Shown here: positions 12,401-24,400 of the stretch, in pieces | How the letters are laid out: each line of letters starts with the position of its first letter | Position numbering within the stretch: the stretch's first letter is position 1 | The notes under the pieces: model-generated | The model's database searches: none | Seen by the model: the letters and a program-made list of their open reading frames with translations, nothing else | Told to the model about the DNA's origin: nothing | Translations under genes and position numbers: made by a program | Source of the DNA: Phoronis australis | Taxonomy: Eukaryota > Phoronida > Phoronidae | DNA length: 64,000 bases | Direction of reading: 5' to 3' | NCBI GenBank assembly: GCA_002633005.1 | Contig: NMRA01000011.1 | Span: forward strand, 95,400 to 159,399

Positions 12401-15400
12401 ATGACAGTGGTTGCCAAACAAATTACAAGCTAACTGAAATTTCGGAGGAATTAAGAATTCAACAGCAATAGCAGTTTGAGCAGTAGTCATCTAAATACAT
12501 TAGACAACCCTGAACTTCAGCAAGGTAATAAGACAATGAAAGCAGAGCTGCCTAATTTCATTATGGCAAAAATACCTTAATTTGTAATGGGCTAATTTAA
12601 TTAGAAATCCTTGACATTTTGCAACTGGGTGTAATTTGGAATTCTACAAACTGACCGTCTTGGACTAAAAAAGTAACTCTGACTTAAATTCTGCATCCGA
12701 GACATGTTACTGTGGCAACAGTGCCACAGCATTACTGTTTTTTTTTGGCAAATTAAAGCACGCTAAACTTTGCCAGAGTTCAACAGAATACTGGCTGCTG
12801 AAAATCTCGCAGTTAATTTTGAAAACTATATACCTATAGTCTTGACATTTCTGAATCACAAAATTAGGTCCAAAAGCAGGCAAATAACACAGAGGTCATG
12901 AGTCACTGTTATCAACCGTCTCCTCACTACAAGTTCCTCCAGAACAATTTGCTGTAAAGCAAGTTGCCCTATAACAAGTTGCCCTGCCTTGATAGGACAA
13001 GATAAGTTGCTGCACATGTGTCAAAATGCTCCAGCACAAATAACATCCACACTGTTATCAAAGCATAGAAACAACTCGTTCTGAGAGTGGCTTATTGCCA
13101 GGGTGATTGTATTGAAAAAAGCACTGATAAAATAAAAAGGTTTTTAAGATTTTTCCTTGAGCATGAAAATTTGAAACAGTCTGCTTCAAGGTGAACTTTT
13201 TAAGATATTCTAACCTGCTATAAGTGGCTTCACAGTATGTGTCACGGGTTTGCCTTTGCCAATGGGTGCATTGACATAGTCTAAAAACTCTGCCTCTGGA
13301 TTACTTGAATAGAGATTGGCAGCTTTGCAAGTGTCAATCACTGAGCCACCTCCCACAGCTAAAAACGAATCAAACTTCCCAGCTTTGGCAAAATCAATCG
13401 CCTCTTTGAAACTAAAAGATAAAACAATACAGAAATAAACACAAACACGAAAAACAAAATAAAGAAAAGAGAGATTAAACTTTAAGTATTTTATTAATCT
13501 GTAAAACCATGAAAACTAACGAAAGTTCTTGGTAATGAATCATAATTATGTAATGAGTATTTTTGCATTAGACGGTGGATCTGCGTTCTTCGATACTGGA
13601 CCAATAGAAATGCATTCATGTGAAGTCTGTAGATTGTTTCTTCATGATCTTTAATGCTGGAATCCTCAACAACAGAGTTGATCCATCCATGCACCTCATA
13701 TAATTATCCAAAAGGTTTTAACTTACATTTTTACTTAAGTGCCAGTATACAGTGTAGAACAAGTCAGTATGAGCATGTGGATGGTGTGTATAATAATATA
13801 GAGTTTAATAAATACCCAAATAGCACAAAACTTCAATTTCCTGACATGTTTCGAGGTGCCGTCCTCATTCTCAAAGGTACACAAACCAGCATGATGTAAA
13901 TGTCAAGGTAACAAGTAAAGTGTCATGCAGATGTAAAACATGTTAAGCCAATAACACAAGAGCAATGCAGAACATTGAAATGTGCCCATGACGGCACTGC
14001 AAACGGAGTGCTTCTAAGGTGTTTTTAGTATCATAAAAATGGCCATTAGATGGCGCAGAAAGCATCAAGCCCAGCCATATCCAGAAGAAGGAGCCATCTC
14101 TGTAATACACATTCAACTATTTGCCGAATTTAACAAAAACAAGCCAAACAACTCCTAAGATTTAGAAATGAATGTAAAAAACAACACTAGAGACCACAAT
14201 TACTATAGTCTGATTGTTCAAAAATTACCATCACCTGTTGTCATGTTTATAGGAGCCAATCTGCCAAATTTTGCAATGATCTTTCAAAGGGTTAATGGCG
14301 AAGGTAACCTTTTTTCATGTCTTTTTTATCAAAAATAAGATTCGTTGGTTATACCAGACATATTTTCCACTTAATTACAGCTTTTCGTAATTTAATTAAT
14401 TATTCGTTTTCTATTCCAGAAGTGACGTTTCGGGAGGCAAGAATTTTTCGCAAATTTCTTTTCATATAGTGTGACTGTGAGAGGTTGAGTCAGTCATTGT
14501 TCTACCTTGGTTGTGATAAGTTGCTTACACCCCGTGTGACTCCCTCGCCACACACCTGGCACCTTCCAATACTTTAGACAAGTCCACAATAAGCTTTTCA
14601 AAGTTTGGCTCACCAATCTGTTGAACGACGAACTGTCCTCTTCACTGGGCCTGTATTCACTCCCACTACTCAACATTGCAGCAGGGCTGCTTGCAGGCAT
14701 TGGGCCATAATGAGTACAGACCGGTACGCAGCAACAGCGTGGCCTGTTGACTTACTCGTAAACAACGACCGAACTTATCACAACCGAGGTAGATCAATGA
14801 CTCTGAAAAGAAATTGACGCGAAATTCTTGCCTCTCAAAACGTCATTTCCGGAGTAGAGAACGAATAATTAATTAAATTACGAAAAGCTATATAATTCAG
14901 TGGAAAATTTGTCTGGGATAACCAACGAACCTTATTTTTTTCTAAAAATGACATGAAAAAATGTTGCCTTCGTCTTTAAGAACACACAGCCGTGGACGCA
15001 AAAAAGCAAAATTGCCCATAGGATTGCTAGAATAGACAAAAACATCCCGAAACAACGATAGAAGGGTTTTTGCATCAGGAACACACTCCTCAATTTTCAT
15101 AATGATCCTTAAAGTGGTTTGGCAGATAGTGAGGCAGACATGAAAAACGTAATTTTTAAATGGCCACCAGGTAGCGGAGAAAACATCAAGTCTGTAAATG
15201 GGAAGACCTTGTCATCTCCTGAATAGAAACTTGTTTGCCGAATTTCACGAATGTACTTTCAATATTCATGATATCTGAAGATACAGATTTGTAAACTTTA
15301 AGGTAAACCAACATTTTGCTCCTAAGGCACGGTGGTATTTGTATCAGTTTGACACTTGTTAGCGTTTGTTCTCGGCTCTGTAGGAACACATCTTTCAAAT

Positions 15401-18400
15401 CTCACAAAGCTCCTTTAAAGGGTCGAGATTCAGCTGCAGACGCAAAAAACAAAATAGCCACTAGGGGGAGATACGGTAGTCAGACCCGTCTGAAGGTCAA
15501 CGTCAGCTTGGCCTTCTCATCAGGAACACGTCTGCAAATTTTCATACTAAAACTTTAAGCGGTATGGCAGATAGGAAGGCAGACGGCGGAAAACCGATGC
15601 AAAGATAACGGTGGCGCAGAAAACATCAAATCTGTCTGAAAATGAGAAGGCCTTGTTGTCTCCTTATTTGAAACTTATTTACCAAATTTTGAGAAATTAT
15701 AATTATATGAGCTCCGAAGACAAAGGGGCCAACCTAAAAAAACATGTTGCCACAAGAGAGCACAGAGGTATTTGGATCAGATCAAAGTCATTGCCATTTC
15801 TCGACGGCTCCACATCAATGCTTCTTTCAAATTTAACGAAGCTCCTTCAAAGGGTTAAGGAGATTCAGGCGCAGAAGCAAGTAAAAAACAAAACTGCCAC
15901 TAAGGAGTGACACTGACAGTAGTTGGACTTGATCAAAGTCAATGACGGTCGTGACCTTCTCATCAGGAACATATCTGTAAATTTTCAGAATTATATGGTC
16001 CTTTGACCGGTATGTCAGATAGAGAGATGGATGCCACAAAACGGATGCTAAAGTAACAAAAAAGGCCACAAGGTGACTTAAAACATGTGGAGTCCGTATG
16101 AAAATGGAATGGCACCATCACAAAAACTTATTTGCCGAATTTCCCGAAAATCCATCAAAGAACTCAAAAGATACATACTAGGCAAACATAAAATACTTAA
16201 ACTGCCACTACGGGGCACAGCAGTATTCAGATCAGTCTGAAACTCATCTTCATCTGTCATCAGCCACAGAGGAACACACCTACCACACTTCAGTCAAATT
16301 AGGCAAGGGGTTTAGGAGATACAGCTGTGGACGGCAGATGGCCAGAAAGAGATGACGACAATATGCAGCCACAAGTAAATATGTGGGAGCATAACAAGGG
16401 TAAACAAGCCTCTAGTGTAGACAATAACTTAAAACGAATGTGAGACCAAGGTGGTGCACTTGCACATTCAGGGATGGTTTTATACAATGAATATACAAGG
16501 ACTCCTTCAGTCTGTTCTCACACTGTACAACATACTACAATTGGTCATGGAGTACTCTGCAGTATCGTGGAGACGTTTGTAGGCATCAGAACCTCTGATA
16601 GACACCTTGAATCATCTCAGGAAAATGAATGAACTACACGTATTTGGCTATTTATTAAATGTTGATCGTGCTTCTGCTGAACAGGTGTATAAAGCTGATT
16701 TGAAAACTATAAGCACCTTAAACTGCTTCAAACTGGAATTCTTTGCACACGGTGCAAGAAGCAAACTTTTAAGTTTGATCGTAAAATTCCTAAAAACCTG
16801 TCCCTTACTCCAATGAGAACTGATTTCTGGGCTTACGAAGAAGTAATCCATTGATACCATGCTTGCCGCATAAAATGACATGCCATGGCAAGCCAGTTTA
16901 AACAGCCTGGTCTCAAACACTAATGAAACGGCAGTTTTTTTGAAGTCCTGAAATCAATATGTCTACGCAACAATAAGAGACCATGTTCATAGTGGTAAGT
17001 GGTCTAAATTAAAAGTTATTTTTGTAACGAAAGGCTGATAAACAGATGCTTCAATCAATGGGTTCCATTTCACATGATTTTCAGTTATTGTTAGATCTTA
17101 ACTACAAACAGTTTGCATACACTTTAAGGTGCATTCAGTTGGATACAAATCGGATGTTGATAGTGCAGGCGAAACAAGAAGGAACTGCAGTCAACAGCCA
17201 AACATGCAGTGGCAAAATTCTAAGCGTATCCAGCTTCAGTAAACCTGCTATCTGTAGGCTCAACCCTCGTGTTGTCAAACACTTGGAAGTTGACGCCGTG
17301 TTTCGTCAGTGAGTCAACGACGGTCTTCATGGGGGGTAAGGCGGCGATGTTTTTGTCGGTCATTACACACACATTTTTCATGCCCATGTTCATGAAATCC
17401 TGCACATAGAAAATTGAAAGGTGAGACAATCAATCACTTAAGTTTCAACTCAAGGATGTAAACCAACTGAAACGAAAGGAACGCATATAATTAACACGTA
17501 ACAACCACGAGAAGACTACTATTATTACTTACTTTTATGAATTTCTGCAAGGCCACAAAAGTATACTAGTTGGTCTAGGTCTCTGTTTTGTGTTTGAAAA
17601 TTGGATCAATAAAGCAGCATTTTTTAATTTTGCACATTTTCACAAAAATACAATCCACCCCAGATGAGTACAAATTATGCGGTATTTGGCAAGTGGTGGC
17701 ACTTCAAATCTTGATTACCCTCGCTAAACGTTTGTGCAGTTTTTCCAAAAAAAAACATCAAACCTTTTGGTGAAATTAAACGTGGGAGAGCTTTTCTTTG
17801 TTTTTGATACACAATGAGCATGGATCGCCAAATGAGTTGCAAAAAACCAACTAAGCTTTCTGACTTATTCAATGAGTTTGTTTTTTACTAACACCTGTAA
17901 TATTAAGATTTGTCTCAACTTCAAACTTTGAGACGTCCACATCTGGCAAGTTATTCAAAATTAATACAAAACTTAAAATCTCTTTCTTGAAACGTACTTG
18001 ACACGAATTTATGTTTTATCTTAAAAGTGACTGAAATTTTAGATTTGTCTTAGCTAAGTCACTGAGTTTTCTTGGAAGGGCACCCGGATTACGTAATGGT
18101 CAATCTTTGAATGGGCACTCCCAATTCCAGACATCCTCCATTTCCCTCAGTCTCTTCATTTCAGGACACCAAAATTTGGGACCAAGATTCTGAATATTGA
18201 CTCAAGGGTGATTTTGGGTTTCATCACATTTCTCTAAAATATCTGACAGTGTGTGCCGTATCAACAGTCTGAAAATAAACTTGGCGCTTCACGAAATTGT
18301 CAAACATAAATGGCTGACGCAATGTTTTCAACCATCCGCATAGTGTGCAACATTGTGTAGAATGATCGTTTGTTGAATGATCATAATTCTTCGATTTGGC

Positions 18401-21400
18401 CAATACTATCTAAAATTTCGTACAAGCTCTTAGCTTGTGAAAAATAATAAATTCTATCTGCTAAAGACTGGAAAACGTTTATATGTAGTGTGACTATTAT
18501 TTCAGAACACACACAGTGTGTAATATTTAAACGGCAGGTCTTACATAAGTCTAGAGAAATGAAGAAATAGTTCGATCCGGTACACACTATACTTCAACAA
18601 ATTTCTAATATATTATGGTTTTGTATGCATCAGAACTCAGAGGTAATTACTGTAATTGGAGCAGGACAATTAAACTAACTGTCACCATTTCGCTTCATGA
18701 CAGTTTGAATTACCAGAATGAAAGGCCATTAAAAGCACACACAGTTCCACTTATTGCATGCCACAAGGGGAGTGACTGAACTCAGAATGGACAAATTATT
18801 TTAATTACCGAATGACAGTGTAGAACTGAAGAACGCTCAGTGTCAAATCTGGCCTTTGAATGGTGCAATAGCAAAACAATGCTGGAACTGCACAGTTACA
18901 GATTAACCATTTAAATCAAATAGTTTTGCATGAATCTGTTGAGGTTTTAGGAATTTCCATATGCAAAATCAAAACTTGAGGATGCAGCATTAGCTGTTCG
19001 AGAATCACAGGAGATCTATGACATCCTCCCCATAATAGGGTATCTTTAGAATGTGCTCACACTTCAAACGAGACTAACTGTGACTTAGCAGTGTTTATTG
19101 ACTTCAAAGTGCTTATAACCCCCATTTACCTAGTTTTGGCAAGTGACTAATTGTAAGCATCATTAAATTCCTTTATAGCAATGCATATCACAACCGTGAA
19201 TTCAATATCCTAAAAATCAGGATATACAAGAACATAAATCAATTGAAAGTTTCTTAGCTCCACGAAAACGGCACCAATTAATGCGTGATTTCCACTAACA
19301 CGCGAGTTTCTTGTACATGTATTAACATGTGCCATAGATGTGCTTCTCTGACGTCTCACAGGAAAGTGAGAAGAGCCACGGCGTGCTCAAATACTAACTT
19401 GTCACAGGCACAAAAATATATTAAGCTATAAAGTATTGGAAAACAAGCAGCAATATCTGAACTTCCGCGCTAAACATAATCATGGAGGATGACTACTGGT
19501 GATTGGTTGCCCCGATTCTACGTAGCCTGTATCGACCAATAAATGCTCATAATTAAAATTATCATATGTGTAAAGTTTGTGGGTGTTCTCATTTGACAGA
19601 AGATCGACTGGTGGGGTTGTGTTTTGATACCTTTGATATGAAATTGGTGTTTTTTAAAAAGCACAAGCAACGAGACGACAGGTTTAAACTCATTAAAAAG
19701 GTAATCAAAAAAGACTAGTCATTAAAAAAATGAATCGTTTATTAACTAGAAAAGAAACAAGCTTAATTGAGCTTGTAGTAGTATTATGCAAGTCATTTAT
19801 TTACTGCGATTCCTGTGCATATTAAAATCATAAAGAGGTAATCAAAAAAGAATAGTCATTAAAAAAATGAATCGTTTATTAACTAGAAAAGAAACAAGCT
19901 TAATTGAGCTTGTAGTAATATTATGCAAGTCATTTATTTACTGCGATTCCTGTACATATTAAAATCACAAAGAGGTAATCAAAAAAAGAATAGTCATTAA
20001 AAAATGAATCGTTTATTAACTAGAAAAGAAACAAGATTAATTGAGCTTGTAGTAGTATTATGCGAGTCATTTATTTACCGCGATTCCTGTGCATATTAAA
20101 ATCATAAAGAGGTAATCAAAAAAAGAATAGTCATTAAAAAAATGAATTGTTTATTAACTAGAAAGGAAACAAGCTTAATTGAGCTTGTAGTAGTATTATG
20201 CAAGCCATTTATTTACTGCGATTCCTGTGCATATTAAAATCATAAAGAGGTAATCAAAAAAGAATAGTCATTAAAAAAATGAATTGTTTATTAACTAGAA
20301 AAGAAACAAGCTTAATTGAACTTGTAGTAGTATTATGNNNNNNNNNNNNNNNNNNNNNNNNNNNNNNNNNNNNNNNNNNNNNNNNNNNNNNNNNNNNNNN
20401 NNNNNNNNNNNNNNNNNNNNNNNNNNNNNNNNNNNNNNNNNNNNNNNNNNNNNNNNNNNNNNNNNNNNNNNNNNNNNNNNNNNNNNNNNNNNNNNNNNNN
20501 NNNNNNNNNNNNNNNNNNNNNNNNNNNNNNNNNNNNNNNNNNNNNNNNNNNNNNNNNNNNNNNNNNNNNNNNNNNNNNNNNNNNNNNNNNNNNNNNNNNN
20601 NNNNNNNNNNNNNNNNNNNNNNNNNNNNNNNNNNNNNNNNNNNNNNNNNNNNNNNNNNNNNNNNNNNNNNNNNNNNNNNNNNNNNNNNNNNNNNNNNNNN
20701 NNNNNNNNNNNNNNNNNNNNNNNNNNNNNNNNNNNNNNNNNNNNNNNNNNNNNNNNNNNNNNNNNNNNNNNNNNNNNNNNNNNNNNNNNNNNNNNNNNNN
20801 NNNNNNNNNNNNNNNNNNNNNNNNNNNNNNNNNNNNNNNNNNNNNNNNNNNNNNNNNNNNNNNNNNNNNNNNNNNNNNNNNNNNNNNNNNNNNNNNNNNN
20901 NNNNNNNNNNNNNNNNNNNNNNNNNNNNNNNNNNNNNNNNNNCCACTAACTACAAACTATAAATACACTACATATGCAAACGAATCACGATATATTACTA
21001 ATAAAACAAAATAATGAAGACTTTTCGAGCAAGCCATAGCACATTCAGTTACAAGGAAAAAATGGCGGCGTTCAGGACAAGTTCCTGAACTGAGGAGCCG
21101 GAAATGTGGGTACGGAAATAACCGATGACAACCGGTAATCATACGCTCAGAGAGAAGGGTCAAATACTGTTACAAAATCGCTTTTGGCAAGAAAGGCGAA
21201 AAGAATATAAAGAAAGGGTGTCGAAAATCGGATACTGGAACCACATGGGCAGTTTGCAACAAGGACTTTAAAAAAATGAGTTGTTTATTAACTAGAAAAG
21301 AAACGAGCTTAATTGAGCTTGTAGTAGTATCATGCGTATAGAGAGAATGGGACAGCTCAGGCATCTACCTCCAGAGTAAGGTGTAACCATACAGTAGGCC

Positions 21401-24400
21401 CAGACAAAGAGTCTGATCCGTGGCAACTGAATTTGAACTTCCAGCATAGTACGGAAGTAAGAGTACATTTTTGGGACGCCTTGTACATCTATTTCGTGGT
21501 CTCCGTTAAATTTCATAAGTAAATTGTCTAATTTGAAGTAAGATCTAAAAGATGAAAAACAATTGTTGACACAACTATTCAGCATACAAACAAAGGTACA
21601 ACGAAGATCTCTCAAGCAGAAAAGTTCTAGGTGAACAATCCAAAAAAGAAGCTACCAGCACAGGGTGGAGAATAATCAGATCTAATCAAAACTTGGAAGC
21701 TGCTGCCCTCTACCTAATGCCCTTTAAATTCCCTCAAAGTTGTCAGTGGTCCTCATCTATCTAATGCTCTTGAAACTGTCTTGAAAGACTTACCATGCCG
21801 ACCTCTTGCGTCACACCTTCACCATATCGAATATTAGAGCATGCCATCTACAAATGAGATCGAAATCCACTAATTAAACGTCATCAAAATGATGTCAAAA
21901 AGTGGCATAAAGCAATTCCGAAATTTGCATCTACCTGACTACTTGAGCACACAATGACAGTTATCTTGATAGACTATACAGCATTCTCTGTTCAATTACA
22001 ATAAACTACATATTTGAAATAATCACCATTACCATTATCTACTCCTCCGTCTACTCCTCAACAGGCTTTGACAAGGACGTAAATGTCAACAAACTGCAGT
22101 TACCCCCTCCAAGATAATAACCACCACAGAAGCTATCTTTGGGGAACTTTCAGATGTTACCACATAGGCACCAAACACATCCTTTGGAGAAAACTAAACA
22201 ATGCTTCATTAAGCATAAAGTATTCAGGCACAGCTTTTAATGGAGAAAGCAATTTTTTATATCGCCTAATTTACTAAAGTTCAAATCCCCCAGTAATTTC
22301 AGAGAGACATCTTTCAGCCCGTTGTCATTTGCCACAATGGAAATATGACGTAAATGAAACAGCACAAGACCCACATCTTGCTTAGAATGGTGAATTTACT
22401 TCCATTGAGCGAGCACATTGGAAAAGCATCAAGCATCAGTTCCCAGTGCCGTTAAAGTACCGAATGCCGAAATGAAAAATATAAATGGTGACACAGCGTG
22501 AAGTGCTGCTGCCTGACCTATATTTTGACAGTTGAAGGTGTTGACAATATGATATTTTTATGCTTTAGTATTTAGTCAACAATGACACGAAACAAAGCCT
22601 GCAAACACAATTTGGTAAAGACCGCCCTCGACTTTTGTTAACAATGTGGTCTAAAGGTTAGTTATTATGCTTGGAAGACAAAAACTAAATTCATAAATCA
22701 TAAACAATAAAATTTCATTGAGTGCCAATTTTTAGAATGTTTATTAATTCGATATATATAAATACATATGAATATATCAATCATAAGATTAGTTAACACA
22801 ACAAAAAATCCAACTGAGGATATAACACATGACTGCTGCTAACTCAGGAAGCTGAAAATGCTGGTAAATGACCAAAGTTGAAAGTAACGTTTGCAGTGCA
22901 TTTTACTTCCTTTACATGAACAACCGACCGGTAAAGTTTTTTTGTACTTGGTAGTGAGAGCTACACTCTAGCAAAACAGACCTAAAATAAATTACGTAAA
23001 ACATCAAAAAACAAACATCAGAACACCAACTCTGATTTAAAACAGTTGTATTGAATAGGCCAAGTTCTTAAAATTCTTTTAGCACAGACCACATTCCTCC
23101 GGTCTGAGGTTTTGGTGGCCATAAGTAATCAGCATCGGTATTGAATGAGTACCGGTATTTGGCAATGCTGGAACCGGAACGACTTTCAAAAACTGGTACC
23201 CAATTTAATGTGAACACAGTAGACTGACTTTTATTAGGCCACTACCATCTCTCCTGTCTATAGTTTGCAAAAGTAAAAACGATTTTTGGTTAACCCGGAT
23301 AAAAAACTCCTCAAGAAACCATAATTATATTTTTAGTACAGTAACATCCAAAACATTACATCTGCAGCAGTAATCCCACCAACTGAAGAACTCGACACTG
23401 ATCTCACCTCAAAAGCATACTCCTTGGATTCTGGGCCGGAGTTGGCTGAGCTGGCATGTCCGTGTTTACCTAGAATGGATGGAAATGACAGTCATATTGA
23501 AGCATCTTCCAACGCCAACTTAAAACAAACACTTCAGTCGGAGACTGCAGGGGTGGAACATCCGCAAAGCGATTACCACATGGATATTCCGCATTAAATA
23601 GTGCCGAAGTTATCCGAAGGCCCTGACGGGAATGGAAATGCCTGCAATATTCGCTTCCACATTTAGGCGATCGGTTTCCCAACAGTTCAATGCGAGGATG
23701 TTCTTGTATTGCTTTCCCACTCCATCCATTCCGTTCGAGAAAACTGGCACAATCATCAATAGGAGAACACGTTGTGAAGATGTACAATTTTGAGTAACTT
23801 ACTTGTAGCTCTACAAAAAGCTTTTTCATGGCTTCTAGAAAATAATCATGAAAACCAAGCTTTTGTTTATGGGTGATGGTTTCATTGGGTGACATTCAAG
23901 AACCAACCTGAACCACAGACATGCTGACCAACAGAGGTTGCTCTTGTGAATCCTTGAGAGTGAGCAGGACACCTGCATCTGTGGAAAAAGTAAAAACTAT
24001 GGTTACTTTTCACTTTCAGACAGTATCCAAACTTTAGTGTGCACTGAAATTCAAGCCAAAATTGAACTTTATTGATTCAGTCGTGGGTAATTTTGAAGTT
24101 CAACCTTTTTTGTCAAATTTCATACACTGCATTTTCTTTGAACAAAATCTAAGAAAAAAATCATTGAAAATAGCAGTCAATGCAAAATTTGTCTTCCTTG
24201 TTATTTGCGAATTTGAGACAGCTAATATTGCCTATTTTTAAAACGTGGTACAACCTCCGGCCTCAAGCAAAACAAATAATCTTCATTGTCCCTAACTGGA
24301 TCACGTTTACTGTAATAAGGGTCCCTTTTTAAGGGACCTTTCACAATGATAATTGCTCACACAAATGTACAAAACGTGTGCTCTAAGGTAGAGATGGAGG

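Noticed and set aside
13795-13905. Possible Penelope-type hammerhead ribozyme (minus strand GAGGACGGCACCTCGAAAC)
   Set aside because: A hairpin and GAAAC are present, but the required CUGANGA core before stem II is absent, so no canonical hammerhead can be drawn.
17046-17312. 88-codon plus-strand frame over ADHFE1 exon 5
   Set aside because: It is antisense to a certain exon and explained by the codon structure of ADHFE1.
20254-20962. Long open frames across 20.3-20.9 kb
   Set aside because: They consist almost entirely of the N run and have no sequence support.
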